64,000 nt of DNA from JAUIAI01 sp050633665 (GCA_050633665.1 JBOEGY010000001.1:620001-684000); one strand, 5' to 3'; shown: positions 44,671 to 54,007, counted from the first letter of the stretch. The notes: generated by a model from the letters alone, not told the origin. Made by a program: numbers and translations.

Positions 44671-45699
44671 ATGCGTCCTTCAATCGTTTTCGGAATTCTG
44701 TCAGCAGCTCACAAGCCTGAGACTTTGCAACAGCTGGTCGAGTCGTTGGGCGATTATCCCGTGGTGATTCATCACGACTTTTCGCAGCAGCCAGAGTTCC
44801 CGATCGATGCACCAAACGTCACATTTGTTGCCGACTATGCCAGTTCCGGCTGGGCTGCCTGGGGTCTAATGGAGAGCATCAGTCGCACGATCAGGTTTTG
44901 CGGCGAGCATTACGACTACGACTACCTGCAATTCCTCACGCCAGTAGATCTGCCGATCAAGAACCTGGCGCAATTTGAATCAATGGTTGCGGCCAATACC
45001 CATGACGTAGCCGTTGACCGGCTCGACCTGAGTTCCGATGAACTGGTTTTCATGACCTTTGCGTTTCGTGCCTACGCGGCCCAAGACTCACTCCCTTATC
45101 GCATGTTGTGGCGAATTCGAGAGGCGTATTTTGGCGACTACAAAACGGTCGTGCGCGGTGGTTTGTCCATCCCGACCGCCGCGAGCACGAGTACCGGTGG
45201 GGTCAAGTCTTTGAAGGCACGGGTTTGTCTGAAGCTGACGCGTGCTTATGTTGCCCTGGTGCAGCGGTTCGGCAACGACAGGATGCGTATGCCCATGCTG
45301 GCCGGTAGTGCCTGGTTCGGCGCCAGTCGCAAGGCTTGCGAGTATCTTGTAGAACAATTGAATGACCCTGGCATTCAGGCGCGCTTTAAACCGCTCTTCT
45401 GCGCGCCGGAAATGTTGGTCAGTACCGTATTTGACCAGTCGCCATTTGTTTGCGCGCCGGGCAATCACCTGATCAGCGAGTTCGACGGCGCCCGGCCGCT
45501 TTGGCTGGAGCCCGAGAACTTCGACGAGTTAAAGCAATCCGATCGATTCTTTGCACGTAAGTTTCCGGACGATCCGGCAGCACCGGTTCGTCGTCTTGTA
45601 CTGGATCACATCAGCGCGGACCCATCCGCCCCTGCCGTGCGCGGCCAGAAGCGGGCATCGGATCGCGTTAACCAACCTTCCTCTTTGAGTACTCCCTGA
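44671..45699 (+). CDS. Core-2/I-branching-like glycosyltransferase (GT14 family)
   Basis: 342 residues. The family pattern is visible: AAHKPETLQQLVESL near 12, VVIHHDFSQ near 31, SSGWAAWGLMESISRTIRF near 57, and YLQFLTPVDLPIKNL near 86-100. LAGSAWFGASRKACEYLVEQL near 210 and FCAPEMLVSTVF near 248 are the conserved acceptor-side segments. Bacterial members occur in EPS and capsule loci and are thought to add xylose, GlcNAc or similar. No membrane anchor. The Wzz/BY-kinase-like gene begins 5 bp later. Confidence 0.85.
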   Translation: MRPSIVFGILSAAHKPETLQQLVESLGDYPVVIHHDFSQQPEFPIDAPNVTFVADYASSGWAAWGLMESISRTIRFCGEHYDYDYLQFLTPVDLPIKNLAQFESMVAANTHDVAVDRLDLSSDELVFMTFAFRAYAAQDSLPYRMLWRIREAYFGDYKTVVRGGLSIPTAASTSTGGVKSLKARVCLKLTRAYVALVQRFGNDRMRMPMLAGSAWFGASRKACEYLVEQLNDPGIQARFKPLFCAPEMLVSTVFDQSPFVCAPGNHLISEFDGARPLWLEPENFDELKQSDRFFARKFPDDPAAPVRRLVLDHISADPSAPAVRGQKRASDRVNQPSSLSTP

Positions 45700-45704
45700 A
45701 GACC

Positions 45705-48047
45705 ATGACAATTCAACAATTCTTAGCTGTACTGCGTGGCCGTTGGTGGCTTCTGGGGCTTTGCTTTACCGTGATGGTGGGTGCAGCAATTACCTGGTCA
45801 CTGATTCGTCCGAAGATGTATACCGCTTCGGCCAATCTGATGGTGGATGTGAAACTGACCGATCCGGTGGGAGGCCAGCGTCTCCCTTCAGAACTGATTC
45901 CCGCGTTTGTCGCGACCCAGCTTGATCTGCTTGCAAGCGAACGAGTCGCCGTCAAGGTGGTGGACCGGCTCAAACTGCTGGATCGTCCCGTCATCGGACC
46001 GGTTGAAGAGCTAACGCCAGAAGAGTTGGCGCGTCCGCGCCGCGAGCCTCGGTTTGAAGCTGCTGCCGGCTTGCTTAAACGACTGAAGGCCAAGCCTGCC
46101 TCAGACTCAAATATGATCGAACTGTCGTTCGAAGATCGCGATCCGGTATGGGCCAGTCGCATCACTAACGAGTTTGCACGCAGCTATATGGAAACCAGTG
46201 TGCAGATTCAGACCGAGCCGCAGCGCGGCAAGACTGAGTTTTTTGGTGAGCAGGCAGCGGTTGCCCGTGAAGAACTGGAACAGGCTCAGGCCAAGCTGAC
46301 CCGCTTTCAGCAGGAAAACGGGATTACCTCTGCCGATGAAGCCAGCGACGTCGAAAATTCCCGGTTGCAGGATATTGCCCGAGAGTTGACCGCTGTTCAG
46401 GCATTGCGGGCCGACAGCGCTTCGCGGCGCGGCGCGGCGCGAAGCGGGAGTGCCGAGACCTTGCCCGAAGTCCTGCAAAGTCCGGTGATTCAATCACTAA
46501 AGCAGAATTTGACGGCGCTGGAGCAACGGATAGCCCAGCGCGGCGCCTCATTGGGTCAGAACCACCCGGAAATGAAGCGCATGCGTCAGGAGGCAGGGAG
46601 TCTCAGAAGTCAGTTGCGCCGCGAGATATCGACGGTCTCGGGCGGTGTAACCCGGCTGGACGAGATCAATGCGCGGCGCGAAGCCCAGTTGCGAGCAGAA
46701 TACGAGAAGCAGCGTTCACGCGTGCTCGAAATCAAAGGGGCGAGAGATCAGATTGCGGTTTTGCAGCGTGATGTTGAAAGCGCGCAGAATGCTTACGAAA
46801 ACCTGCGTCAGAAGCAGTCCAGTGCCCGGATTGAATCCAATGTCACGCAAAGCAGTGTGGTCTTGATTGCCGAGGCCACGCCACCTATTCTGCCGTCCAG
46901 TCCCAATCTGAAGCGCAACGCGTTGATTGCTGCGGTTTTGTCCACGTTGTTTGGACTGGGTTCAATATTCCTGTTCGAGTTCCTGCAAGGCCGGGTACGA
47001 GTAGTTGATGACCTTGAGCGCGCCAGTGGGGGCGCGGTGCTCGGCACCATCCGTGCCTTGCCGAGCCGGTCGATGAGTTCGATCAAGGCCGCTGCGCCGG
47101 CGTTGGCTCATGAGGCCAGCAAACCCAAACGGCTGGCTATGACAGAAACAGCCGAGCCTCGGCTCGACGATGATTTCATCGGTGAAGGGGCAACAGCTCG
47201 TGCCGGAAGCCAGGCTTCGGCCGGTGGCGGCGATGACGACGGCGGCGTGGCGGTTGCCGCTCAGGCAGAAGCGCAAACCGGATCGCCTGCCGGTGGTTCA
47301 GGTTCGGGCGATACCGGGGGAAGTCCCCGCCGTCGCCAGGATCTGGCCTTGGTTGGCGGCGGACGGGACCTGGCCGCGTTGCCGGCCAGTTCAATCCTGT
47401 CGCGCACCAGCAGTGTCACCCCCGAAGTGGTCGCGGCTTTTGATGCGTCGCACCCGATGCTCGACGACATGCGAGTGCTGCGAAGCCAGATCAAGACGCG
47501 CTGGCTGAATCGTGGCAACGACTTCCACGCTTTTGCTGTGGTCAGCCAGGACTCCGGTGAGGGCAAATCGTTTACCGCCGCCAATCTGGCCGTCACGTTC
47601 GCACAGATCGGCAACCGCACGTTGCTGATAGACGCCGATCTGCGTAACGGAAGATTACACAATATGTTTGGCCTTCCGAATGATCGTGGCCTCTCAACAA
47701 TGCTCAGTCTGGAGTCTTCGCCGGCCGATTCTCTGCACGTGATTGACGGAATGCAGGCTCTGTCGGTGGTCCCGACCGGCCCGGTTACGCACAACCCGAG
47801 TGACTTGCTTGAGCGCGACAATTTTGCTTATCTGATTGATATCTTCCGCGAGAGCTTCGATGTCGTGGTGCTCGATACCTCGCCGGTGTCTGCCGGCCCT
47901 GATGCGTCCCTCGTGGTTTCGGCGGCAGGCGGGTATATCGTCGTTGCCCGTGAACACCAGACCCGGACGCGGTCGGTCGAAAAACTGGTTCGCACGATGG
48001 AGCCTCTGGGTGCCGCGCAAATCGGGTCAACCCTGATCCGTGCCTGA
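45705..48047 (+). CDS. Wzz/BY-kinase-like polysaccharide co-polymerase (EpsG/Wzc type)
   Basis: 780 residues. A Wzz domain with membrane segments near 15-35 and 405-425 encloses a coiled-coil periplasmic part (about 180-375). A Gly/Ser/Asp-rich linker (about 494-545) follows, then a P-loop kinase domain: VVSQDSGEGKSFTAANLA (Walker A) near 612, LLIDADLRNGRLHN (Walker A') near 643, and VVLDTSP (Walker B) near 720. The C terminus ends soon after the fold and lacks the tyrosine cluster that is phosphorylated in Wzc. Controls polymer length/export; no Wza or Wzb-like gene is in the window. Overlaps the flippase start by 8 bp. Confidence 0.9.
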   Translation: MTIQQFLAVLRGRWWLLGLCFTVMVGAAITWSLIRPKMYTASANLMVDVKLTDPVGGQRLPSELIPAFVATQLDLLASERVAVKVVDRLKLLDRPVIGPVEELTPEELARPRREPRFEAAAGLLKRLKAKPASDSNMIELSFEDRDPVWASRITNEFARSYMETSVQIQTEPQRGKTEFFGEQAAVAREELEQAQAKLTRFQQENGITSADEASDVENSRLQDIARELTAVQALRADSASRRGAARSGSAETLPEVLQSPVIQSLKQNLTALEQRIAQRGASLGQNHPEMKRMRQEAGSLRSQLRREISTVSGGVTRLDEINARREAQLRAEYEKQRSRVLEIKGARDQIAVLQRDVESAQNAYENLRQKQSSARIESNVTQSSVVLIAEATPPILPSSPNLKRNALIAAVLSTLFGLGSIFLFEFLQGRVRVVDDLERASGGAVLGTIRALPSRSMSSIKAAAPALAHEASKPKRLAMTETAEPRLDDDFIGEGATARAGSQASAGGGDDDGGVAVAAQAEAQTGSPAGGSGSGDTGGSPRRRQDLALVGGGRDLAALPASSILSRTSSVTPEVVAAFDASHPMLDDMRVLRSQIKTRWLNRGNDFHAFAVVSQDSGEGKSFTAANLAVTFAQIGNRTLLIDADLRNGRLHNMFGLPNDRGLSTMLSLESSPADSLHVIDGMQALSVVPTGPVTHNPSDLLERDNFAYLIDIFRESFDVVVLDTSPVSAGPDASLVVSAAGGYIVVAREHQTRTRSVEKLVRTMEPLGAAQIGSTLIRA

Positions 48048-49617
48048 GTCCGAACCGTCATCGAAACCGATCGCTAGTCACCCGGGCGAGTCTGATCAGA
48101 GTAACTGCGACGCCGAGGGTAACCTCGGCAGTCGCAGTATCAGTGCGGTCTTGTGGGGCGCCCTTGGTGCGTTTGTCCGTACGGGAATGCAGATCGGCGC
48201 GCAGGTGGTGCTGGCCAGGATTCTCGGCCCCGAGCAATATGGCTTGTTTGCGCTTGGCATGGTCGTCGTTCTGTTCAGTAATTTTTTTGCGGACGCCGGG
48301 CTCGCCTACGGCCTGATTCAGCGCAAATCGGTTTCCGACCAGGATATTCGGTTTATTTTCACCTGGCAGATGCTGCTGGGTATTGCCGTAACGCTGATTC
48401 TGATCGCGCTGGCTCCCTGGACTGCCGAATTCTTCGGTGACGAGCGCTTGTCCGAAGTCGTCATGTGGTTGTCGCTAACCTGTCTGATCAATTCGTTCGG
48501 CGCGACCGCTCAATGCCTGTTACGTCGCCAACTGGACTTCAAGACTGTCAATGTTGCAGCGATGGTCAGCTATGCGATTGGTTTTCTTGGTCTGGGGATT
48601 CCGCTGGCGATGATGGGCTATGCGGTTTACGCGCTGGTAGTCGCCAGCCTGACGCAGACTTTTCTGGCGGCGGCCTGGTGTTTCATTAAATGCCGCCATA
48701 CGGTTCGCCCATTGCTTTGGCAGAATTCCTCGGTCGATATTATTCGCTTTGGCGCGACGGCGTTTGCAACCAGTCTGCTAAATTGGCTAATGAGTAATCT
48801 TGACCGGATGGTCATCGGACGCGCGATGAGCCTGACTGCCGCGGGTCTGTACTCGACCGTCAGTAATTTCATCACCTCGCCATCGGTTCAGTTGCTGGCT
48901 TTGCTTCAGTCAGTGTTGTACTCGGCAAGCTCGCGGGTGCAAGACAGCCCGCGTCGCCTGCGCAAGGGTTTCCGCACCATGTTCGGGGTAGTGGCCTTGT
49001 GTATGGGCCCGGTCTTCTTTTCAGTTGCTGCGATTGCCCCGACCGTGATGGAAGCAATTTATGGCGCGAAGTGGGTGGGCGGTGAAGTGGTTCTCGCGCC
49101 GCTGGCGGTTGCGATTCCGGCTTATCTGCTGATGGGCATGGCGGTGCCGGTGCTCTGGGCCTCCGGCAATGTCAGCAAGGAATTCAAACTACAGATTCCA
49201 ATTGCTATTGTCTGGGTGCTCGTCCTGCTCGCCATTTCATCGACCGGGTCACTGGCCGCATTGAGCTGGTCAGTCTGCGCTCTTTATTATCTGCGTGCAG
49301 CGGTAATTATCGGCGCCACACTCAAAGCCGTGCGCGTGCGTGCGCTGGAAATACCGGTGTTGTTGAGAGCCGGTGTGGTCGCGACTGCGGTCGTCTCGGC
49401 GGTGGCCTGGTTGGCAGATGCCTGGCTAGCCACGATGCTGCCGTCCGCATTGCCCCGTCTGCTGGCCGTCATGGTCGTTTGCGCGGTCATGCTGCCCGTG
49501 GCCGTGCGACTGGTTCGGCCCTGGATCCGCCGTGAGGTTGTGATGGTGGTGACCCGGCTTGCGGAGCGTGCGCCGGGCGGGATCGGCACCCGGCTTACGG
49601 GTTTGGTTTTCGGTTAG
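48040..49617 (+). CDS. Wzx-type polysaccharide flippase
   Basis: 525 residues, start GTG 48040 overlapping the upstream stop. A ~30-residue polar N terminus is followed by 12-14 membrane segments and the LARILGPEQYGLFALGMVVV motif typical of the MOP/PST (RfbX/WzxC) family. It moves the undecaprenyl-linked repeat unit across the inner membrane for Wzy-type polymerisation. Last plus-strand gene of the locus; it overlaps the convergent HugZ-like gene by 4 bp. Confidence 0.9.
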   Translation: MPESEPSSKPIASHPGESDQSNCDAEGNLGSRSISAVLWGALGAFVRTGMQIGAQVVLARILGPEQYGLFALGMVVVLFSNFFADAGLAYGLIQRKSVSDQDIRFIFTWQMLLGIAVTLILIALAPWTAEFFGDERLSEVVMWLSLTCLINSFGATAQCLLRRQLDFKTVNVAAMVSYAIGFLGLGIPLAMMGYAVYALVVASLTQTFLAAAWCFIKCRHTVRPLLWQNSSVDIIRFGATAFATSLLNWLMSNLDRMVIGRAMSLTAAGLYSTVSNFITSPSVQLLALLQSVLYSASSRVQDSPRRLRKGFRTMFGVVALCMGPVFFSVAAIAPTVMEAIYGAKWVGGEVVLAPLAVAIPAYLLMGMAVPVLWASGNVSKEFKLQIPIAIVWVLVLLAISSTGSLAALSWSVCALYYLRAAVIIGATLKAVRVRALEIPVLLRAGVVATAVVSAVAWLADAWLATMLPSALPRLLAVMVVCAVMLPVAVRLVRPWIRREVVMVVTRLAERAPGGIGTRLTGLVFG

Positions 49618-50411
49618 TTGTCTGCAGGCGGGGCGGGTTTGGCGAGTTTTTGCCGGGCCTGTCTGGCCAGCGCCGCAAGAGCCGGGCGAACCTGGTCTGG
49701 ATGTTCCAGGCGTTCGTCAAAGTCTATCCGGCAGGCCTGGCCGTTCTTGATCAGGTCAAACCCTTCAGGGTCTATACCTGTCATTAGCCACTCGCCGGGT
49801 GGCTGTCCGGCCAGCGCCTGGGCATAGGCATTGATCGCCTCGCGATGGTCTGAGTTCATATGATCGACGGCTGATTGCTCAAATATGTCGAAATCAGCCA
49901 CTGCATCGCCATAAAGGCGTAGTTGATCCGCGCTTAGCGCATAGGCTTTGCCAAAGCCGCCGTTCAGGGAAGCATGGTCGGGCTCAAGCCGGACAAAACT
50001 GAAGTCGCCGAAGTCTGCGTACAGAGCGGCCTTGTGATGTCGGTTCAGAAATCGGCGCCGCGCCTGTTTGCCGTCCGGGCCTTCACGATCCAGGAAATAG
50101 GCTCGTGCCTGCAAGCTGATTCTCGGATGGGCGAGGGGGTCGCCTTGCCCCTGGACGCTCAGTAACAGGCCACACCGGGGATCGGCCCGCAAAGCACTGG
50201 TATGCCCCGACAGGGATGAGATCAGAATGACTGGGCAGCCGTCTAGCATCGTAGCAACCGTCACCAGACTGGCGGCCGGCCAGCCAAGGCCTGCTTCCAG
50301 CGTTGCCAGGGATCCCTGGGCGGCCCCGCGGATCAGTTGCCGAGTCAGTGTCAGAGCCTGCTCGTCAACGTCGCGAAGCCGGTTGGCGTTCTCAGGTGGG
50401 TCACCTGCCAT
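49614..50411 (-). CDS. hugZ: HugZ-like heme-utilisation protein (split-barrel plus DUF2470)
   Basis: 265 residues from ATG 50411 with GGAG 9 nt upstream; a TTG at 50438 would add nine residues. The N-terminal part (about 20-160) is a pyridoxamine-phosphate-oxidase-like split barrel (GSLATLEAG, VILISSLSGHTSALRADPRCGLLL). The C-terminal part (about 175-250) is a DUF2470 domain with AVDHMNSDHREAINAYA. The family binds and in some cases degrades heme, releasing iron. No heme transporter is adjacent, so the role rests on domain order alone. Confidence 0.82.
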   Translation of the reverse strand: MAGDPPENANRLRDVDEQALTLTRQLIRGAAQGSLATLEAGLGWPAASLVTVATMLDGCPVILISSLSGHTSALRADPRCGLLLSVQGQGDPLAHPRISLQARAYFLDREGPDGKQARRRFLNRHHKAALYADFGDFSFVRLEPDHASLNGGFGKAYALSADQLRLYGDAVADFDIFEQSAVDHMNSDHREAINAYAQALAGQPPGEWLMTGIDPEGFDLIKNGQACRIDFDERLEHPDQVRPALAALARQARQKLAKPAPPADN

Positions 50412-50567
50412 CGTGTCGATCTCCAGAATTGGACTCAAGTCAAAATATTAAGTGTTTAGGCGCCAGTTCGGGGCCGGACGGTGGCACAATCTGCCCGACG
50501 GTAAGACGCCGTTTTACTGGCGAACAATCCCGACACGACAACTTAATAATTCAGAGGACACTACACC

Positions 50568-51560
50568 GTGAATAAAACCATACTGGCCGCAGTCAGTGCC
50601 ACCGCTCTTTTTGCCGCCGCTCCCGCAATGGCCAATTGCGACGCTGGCGAAACAGTCATTAAATTTAGTCACGTGACCAACACGGACAAGCATCCCAAAG
50701 GCATCGCCGCTACCTTGCTGGCAGAGCGGGTAAACAAGGAAATGAACGGCACGGCTTGCCTGGAGGTATTCCCCAATTCCAGCCTGTACGATGACAACAA
50801 GGTTCTGGAAGCCCTGTTGAACGGTGACGTTCATCTGGCGGCTCCGTCTTTGTCCAAATTCGAGAAGTTCACCAAGAAGTTCCGGGTGTTTGATCTGCCT
50901 TTCCTGTTCCGGGACATATCAGCAGTTGACTCATTCCAGCTTTCAGAAGCCGGACAGAAACTCAAAGGTTCCATGAAGCGCCGCGGTCTTCAGGGCCTGG
51001 CTTTCTGGCATAACGGCATGAAGCAGCTTTCCGCAAACAAGCCGCTGCTGGCTCCGGCTGATGCCAACGGTCTCAAGTTCCGGGTGCAGGCGTCGGATGT
51101 TCTGGTCGCTCAGTTCCAGCAACTGGGCGCCAATCCCCAGAAAATGTCATTCAAGGAAGTCTACGGCGCGTTGCAGACCAAGGTCGTTGACGGTCAGGAG
51201 AACACCTGGTCAAACATCTATGGTCAGAAGTTCTTTGAAGTGCAGGACGGCGTGACTGAAACCAACCACGGCATCATTGACTATCTGGTCGTGACATCCA
51301 CAAAATGGTGGGACGGTCTGAAACCGGCCACGCGTGACCAGTTCGCCAAGATTCTGGCCGAAGTGACCGAGGTGCGTAATGCTGAGTCCACCAAGGTTAA
51401 TGCAGAAAACAAAGCCAAGATTCTTGCCGCCGGTGGCAAAGTGGTAGAGCTGACCGACGCTCAGCGCGCTGAGTGGGTGGCTGCCATGAAGCCAGTCTGG
51501 GCAAAATTTGAAGGCGATATCGGTAAAGACATCATTGAGGCTGCACAAGCTTCCAAGTAA
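50568..51560 (+). CDS. dctP: DctP, TRAP transporter substrate-binding protein
   Basis: 330 residues, GTG start with GAGG about 9 nt upstream. A signal peptide is cleaved after AMA near residue 22. The DctP fold is evident from IKFSHVTNTDKHPKG near 31, FPNSSLYDDNKVLEALLNGDVHLAAPS near 66, and the carboxylate-binding FRVQASDV segment near 168 with its key Arg, then GALQTKVVDGQENTWSNIY. These fit binding proteins for C4-dicarboxylates. It is separated from dctQ by a hairpin that could limit read-through, so that the binding protein is made in excess. Confidence 0.92.
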   Translation: MNKTILAAVSATALFAAAPAMANCDAGETVIKFSHVTNTDKHPKGIAATLLAERVNKEMNGTACLEVFPNSSLYDDNKVLEALLNGDVHLAAPSLSKFEKFTKKFRVFDLPFLFRDISAVDSFQLSEAGQKLKGSMKRRGLQGLAFWHNGMKQLSANKPLLAPADANGLKFRVQASDVLVAQFQQLGANPQKMSFKEVYGALQTKVVDGQENTWSNIYGQKFFEVQDGVTETNHGIIDYLVVTSTKWWDGLKPATRDQFAKILAEVTEVRNAESTKVNAENKAKILAAGGKVVELTDAQRAEWVAAMKPVWAKFEGDIGKDIIEAAQASK

Positions 51561-51592
51561 GGTGAACAGGCAAGCCCGGCAATAGCGCCGGT

Positions 51593-51628
51593 ACGAGCCG
51601 GACTCCCCAGGAGGTGTCCGGCTCGTTT
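51593..51628 (+). terminator. Intercistronic hairpin between dctP and dctQ
   Basis: Perfect 11 bp stem ACGAGCCGGAC (51593-51603) and GTCCGGCTCGT (51616-51626), 12 nt loop, followed by only three T. It may act as a partial terminator or as a 3' end stabiliser of the dctP transcript rather than a complete stop. Confidence 0.6.
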
Positions 51629-51655
51629 GGTATTGAAGAGTGAACGGAGGCAGTC

Positions 51656-52303
51656 ATGCAGTCTGATGTTGATAAAGCAAACCCACCTGGCGCGTTCAGT
51701 CGCGCGATAGACACCCTTGAAGAATCCATCATTGCAGTGTTGCTCGGGTTGATGACTATCGTCACGTTTGCAAACGTCGTTGCGCGCTATGTTTTCAACG
51801 ACAACATTCTGTGGGCGCTCGAACTGACCGTCTTCATGTTCGCCTGGCTGGTCTTGCTGGGCGCCTCCTATGGTGTCAAGAAGTCCATGCACATCGGCGT
51901 TGATGTGGTTGTCAACGCGATGCCGCCCGCCATTGCGCGGGCGATGACGTTTCTTGCGTGGCTTGCGTGTGTCGCGTTCGCGGCTTTGCTGCTCAAAGGG
52001 TCTTGGGACTACTGGGTTCCGTTCCTGACTGAACGCGCCTGGTTTGAAACCAACGACATTCCAATGCCTGCCGCGCTGCAGTTCCTGTCTGACTGGGTCA
52101 ATGAAGGCGAGCGCTATGAGAAAGTACCCAAGTTGCTTCCTTATCTCGTATTGCCGTTGAGTATGGCGTTGCTGTTGTATCGCTTCTTGCAAACCGGGTG
52201 GCGAATTCTGCGTGGTGAGCAATCAATGTTGATTGCCGGTCACGAAGCAGAAGAAATGCTCGAAGAACTTCAAAAACAACCCGCCGCCGACCGAGGAGTC
52301 TGA
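51656..52303 (+). CDS. dctQ: DctQ, TRAP transporter small membrane subunit
   Basis: 215 residues with four membrane segments (about 24-45, 58-78, 93-120, 155-175). The family signature VTFANVVARYVFNDNILWALELTVFMFAWLVLLGASYG spans the first two. Two C-terminal thirds are longer than usual, with a polar tail after residue 180. Forms the Na+-driven importer with DctM; three bases lie between its stop and dctM. Confidence 0.92.
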   Translation: MQSDVDKANPPGAFSRAIDTLEESIIAVLLGLMTIVTFANVVARYVFNDNILWALELTVFMFAWLVLLGASYGVKKSMHIGVDVVVNAMPPAIARAMTFLAWLACVAFAALLLKGSWDYWVPFLTERAWFETNDIPMPAALQFLSDWVNEGERYEKVPKLLPYLVLPLSMALLLYRFLQTGWRILRGEQSMLIAGHEAEEMLEELQKQPAADRGV

Positions 52304-52306
52304 GCA

Positions 52307-53689
52307 ATGGATACTCTGATTTTATTTGGCATGGTGTTGGGTTTCATGCTGATTGGCGTCCCGATAGCAGTCTCACTGGGTTTGTCGAGCGTGATTTTTC
52401 TGCTGTTGCACTCAGATGCCTCGCTGGCTTCGGTTGCGCAGACTTTGTTTTCAGCATTCGACGGTCATTACACCTTATTGGCGATTCCGTTCTTTGTGCT
52501 TGCGTCGGCGTTCATGTCAACTGGCGGTGTGGCGCAACGAATACTGGATTTCGCGGTAGCCTTGGTAGGGCACTTTCAGGGGGGGCTGGCCATCGCGTCG
52601 GTGTTTGCCTGCATGATGTTCGCGGCGTTGTCGGGCTCTTCCCCGGCAACCGTGGTCGCAATCGGCAGCATTGTGATCGCCGGTATGGTCAGTGTCGGCT
52701 ATACCAAGGAGTTTGCAGCCGGCGTCATCTGTAATGCCGGAACATTAGGAATTCTGATTCCGCCTTCCATTGTGATGGTGGTTTACGCTGCCGCAACCGA
52801 TGTGTCCGTCGGCCGAATGTTCCTCGCCGGTGTCATTCCCGGACTGATCGCGGGCTTCATGCTAATGGCCGGTATCTGGGTGGTTGCCCGGATTAAAGGT
52901 TTGCCGTCGCAACCCTGGGAAGGGTGGGCGAATGTTTGGAGAACCGCCAGCCGCGCCGGTTGGGGATTATTTTTGATTGTCATTATTCTGGGCGGCATAT
53001 ACGGCGGGGTGTTTACGCCTACCGAGGCCGCGGCGGTCGCTTCAGTCTATGCGTTCATTATTGCCAATTTTGTCTATCGGGACATGGGGCCGCTGAAGGC
53101 GAGCGAGGCCACCAGTGGAAAACCGCGTTCATTGCTTAGCCGCCCCCAGGCGCTGCTAACGGTGTTTTTTCACCCAGATACGCGCAAGACGCTTTTTGAA
53201 GCGGGCAAGTTGACCATCACATTGATGTTCATTATTGCCAACGCGCTTATTCTCAAACATGTGCTGACTGAAGAACGTATTCCGCAGATGATCACAGAGG
53301 CAATGTTGAGCGCGGGTTTCGGGCCAATCATGTTCCTCGTAATCGTCAACATTATTCTGTTGATCGGCGGGCAGTTCATGGAGCCCTCAGGCTTACTTGT
53401 GATTGTTGCGCCGCTCGTTTTCCCGATTGCGATTGAGTTGGGGATTGATCCGATTCATCTGGGCATTATCATGGTCGTCAATATGGAAATCGGCATGATT
53501 ACACCGCCGGTCGGGCTGAATTTGTTCGTGACTGCCGGGGTGGCCAACATGTCGGTAATCGGCGTTGTCAAAGCCGCGATGCCGTGGGTTGGCCTGATGT
53601 TGGTCTTTCTGGTTCTGGTGACTTATGTACCGATCCTTTCAACCTGGCTTCCGGTCAGCCTGATGGGTCCCGAAATCATTACCAAATAA
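52307..53689 (+). CDS. dctM: DctM, TRAP transporter large membrane subunit
   Basis: 460 residues with about 12 membrane segments. Motifs include MLIGVPIAVSLGLSS, MFAALSGSSPATVVAIGSI near 103-121, CNAGTLGILIPPSIVMVVYA near 141-160, and GMITPPVGLNLFVTAG near 404. It uses the sodium gradient to import the substrate delivered by DctP; C4-dicarboxylates are the likeliest cargo. It is followed after one base by a strong hairpin. Confidence 0.94.
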   Translation: MDTLILFGMVLGFMLIGVPIAVSLGLSSVIFLLLHSDASLASVAQTLFSAFDGHYTLLAIPFFVLASAFMSTGGVAQRILDFAVALVGHFQGGLAIASVFACMMFAALSGSSPATVVAIGSIVIAGMVSVGYTKEFAAGVICNAGTLGILIPPSIVMVVYAAATDVSVGRMFLAGVIPGLIAGFMLMAGIWVVARIKGLPSQPWEGWANVWRTASRAGWGLFLIVIILGGIYGGVFTPTEAAAVASVYAFIIANFVYRDMGPLKASEATSGKPRSLLSRPQALLTVFFHPDTRKTLFEAGKLTITLMFIIANALILKHVLTEERIPQMITEAMLSAGFGPIMFLVIVNIILLIGGQFMEPSGLLVIVAPLVFPIAIELGIDPIHLGIIMVVNMEIGMITPPVGLNLFVTAGVANMSVIGVVKAAMPWVGLMLVFLVLVTYVPILSTWLPVSLMGPEIITK

Positions 53690-53690
53690 A

Positions 53691-53730
53691 AAACCCCGCG
53701 GGTTTCACTGTGGTGAAACCCGCGGGGTTT
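53691..53730. terminator. Bidirectional 18 bp hairpin terminator (dctM / 6S RNA)
   Basis: A perfect 18 bp stem (AAACCCCGCGGGTTTCAC and its complement) with a TGTG loop. On the minus strand it continues into TTTTATTT, making a strong terminator for the 6S RNA transcript. On the plus strand it starts one base after the dctM stop, but its T-run is short, so it probably serves both genes with unequal strength. Confidence 0.9.
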
Positions 53731-53740
53731 GGGTGTCAGG

Positions 53741-53945
53741 TGCCCCTGGAAAATGGCGGGCCAGCATCCTGAACCTTGCAGTTCAGGTCGGCCACAGCAA
53801 GACGTCGCATCAGGTTCATCCGCGAGGGACGATCACAACAGCAACATACAAAATTCCGCAGCCTTGGTTACGCAAATAGGTTCAAGGAATATATGACCCG
53901 TCCGGTATCCAGGAGCAAGTTCATTGTAAGCCAGCGAGCAGGGGT
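53741..53945 (-). ncRNA. ssrS: 6S RNA
   Basis: Read on the minus strand, this stretch has the hallmarks of proteobacterial 6S RNA: CCCCTG near the 5' end pairing with CAGGGG at the 3' end, a GATATTTCATACC-like segment (GGTCATATATTCC) at about position 45, a central bubble region, GCGACGTC similar to GCGACGAC of E. coli, and the conserved hairpin CCTGAACTGCAAGGTTCAGG close to the 3' end. It lies directly downstream of zapA on the same strand, the usual gammaproteobacterial place for ssrS. 6S RNA mimics an open promoter and holds sigma-70 RNA polymerase in stationary phase. Ends are estimated to within about 10 bases. Confidence 0.8.
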
Positions 53946-54007
53946 TCGACCACTTCTTGCGACGAAAGGCCGGACGATTGTTGGTCAGTTGGCATCGCGC
54001 AACGGCG

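Noticed and set aside
49614..50438. HugZ-like protein starting at TTG 50438
   Set aside because: ATG 50411 has GGAG at good spacing; the extra nine residues add nothing to the fold.
50505..50525. Possible sigma-54 promoter (TGGCAC-like) upstream of dctP
   Set aside because: The TGGCAC at about 50485 is followed by TGC at 2 bp too short a spacing for the -24/-12 geometry.
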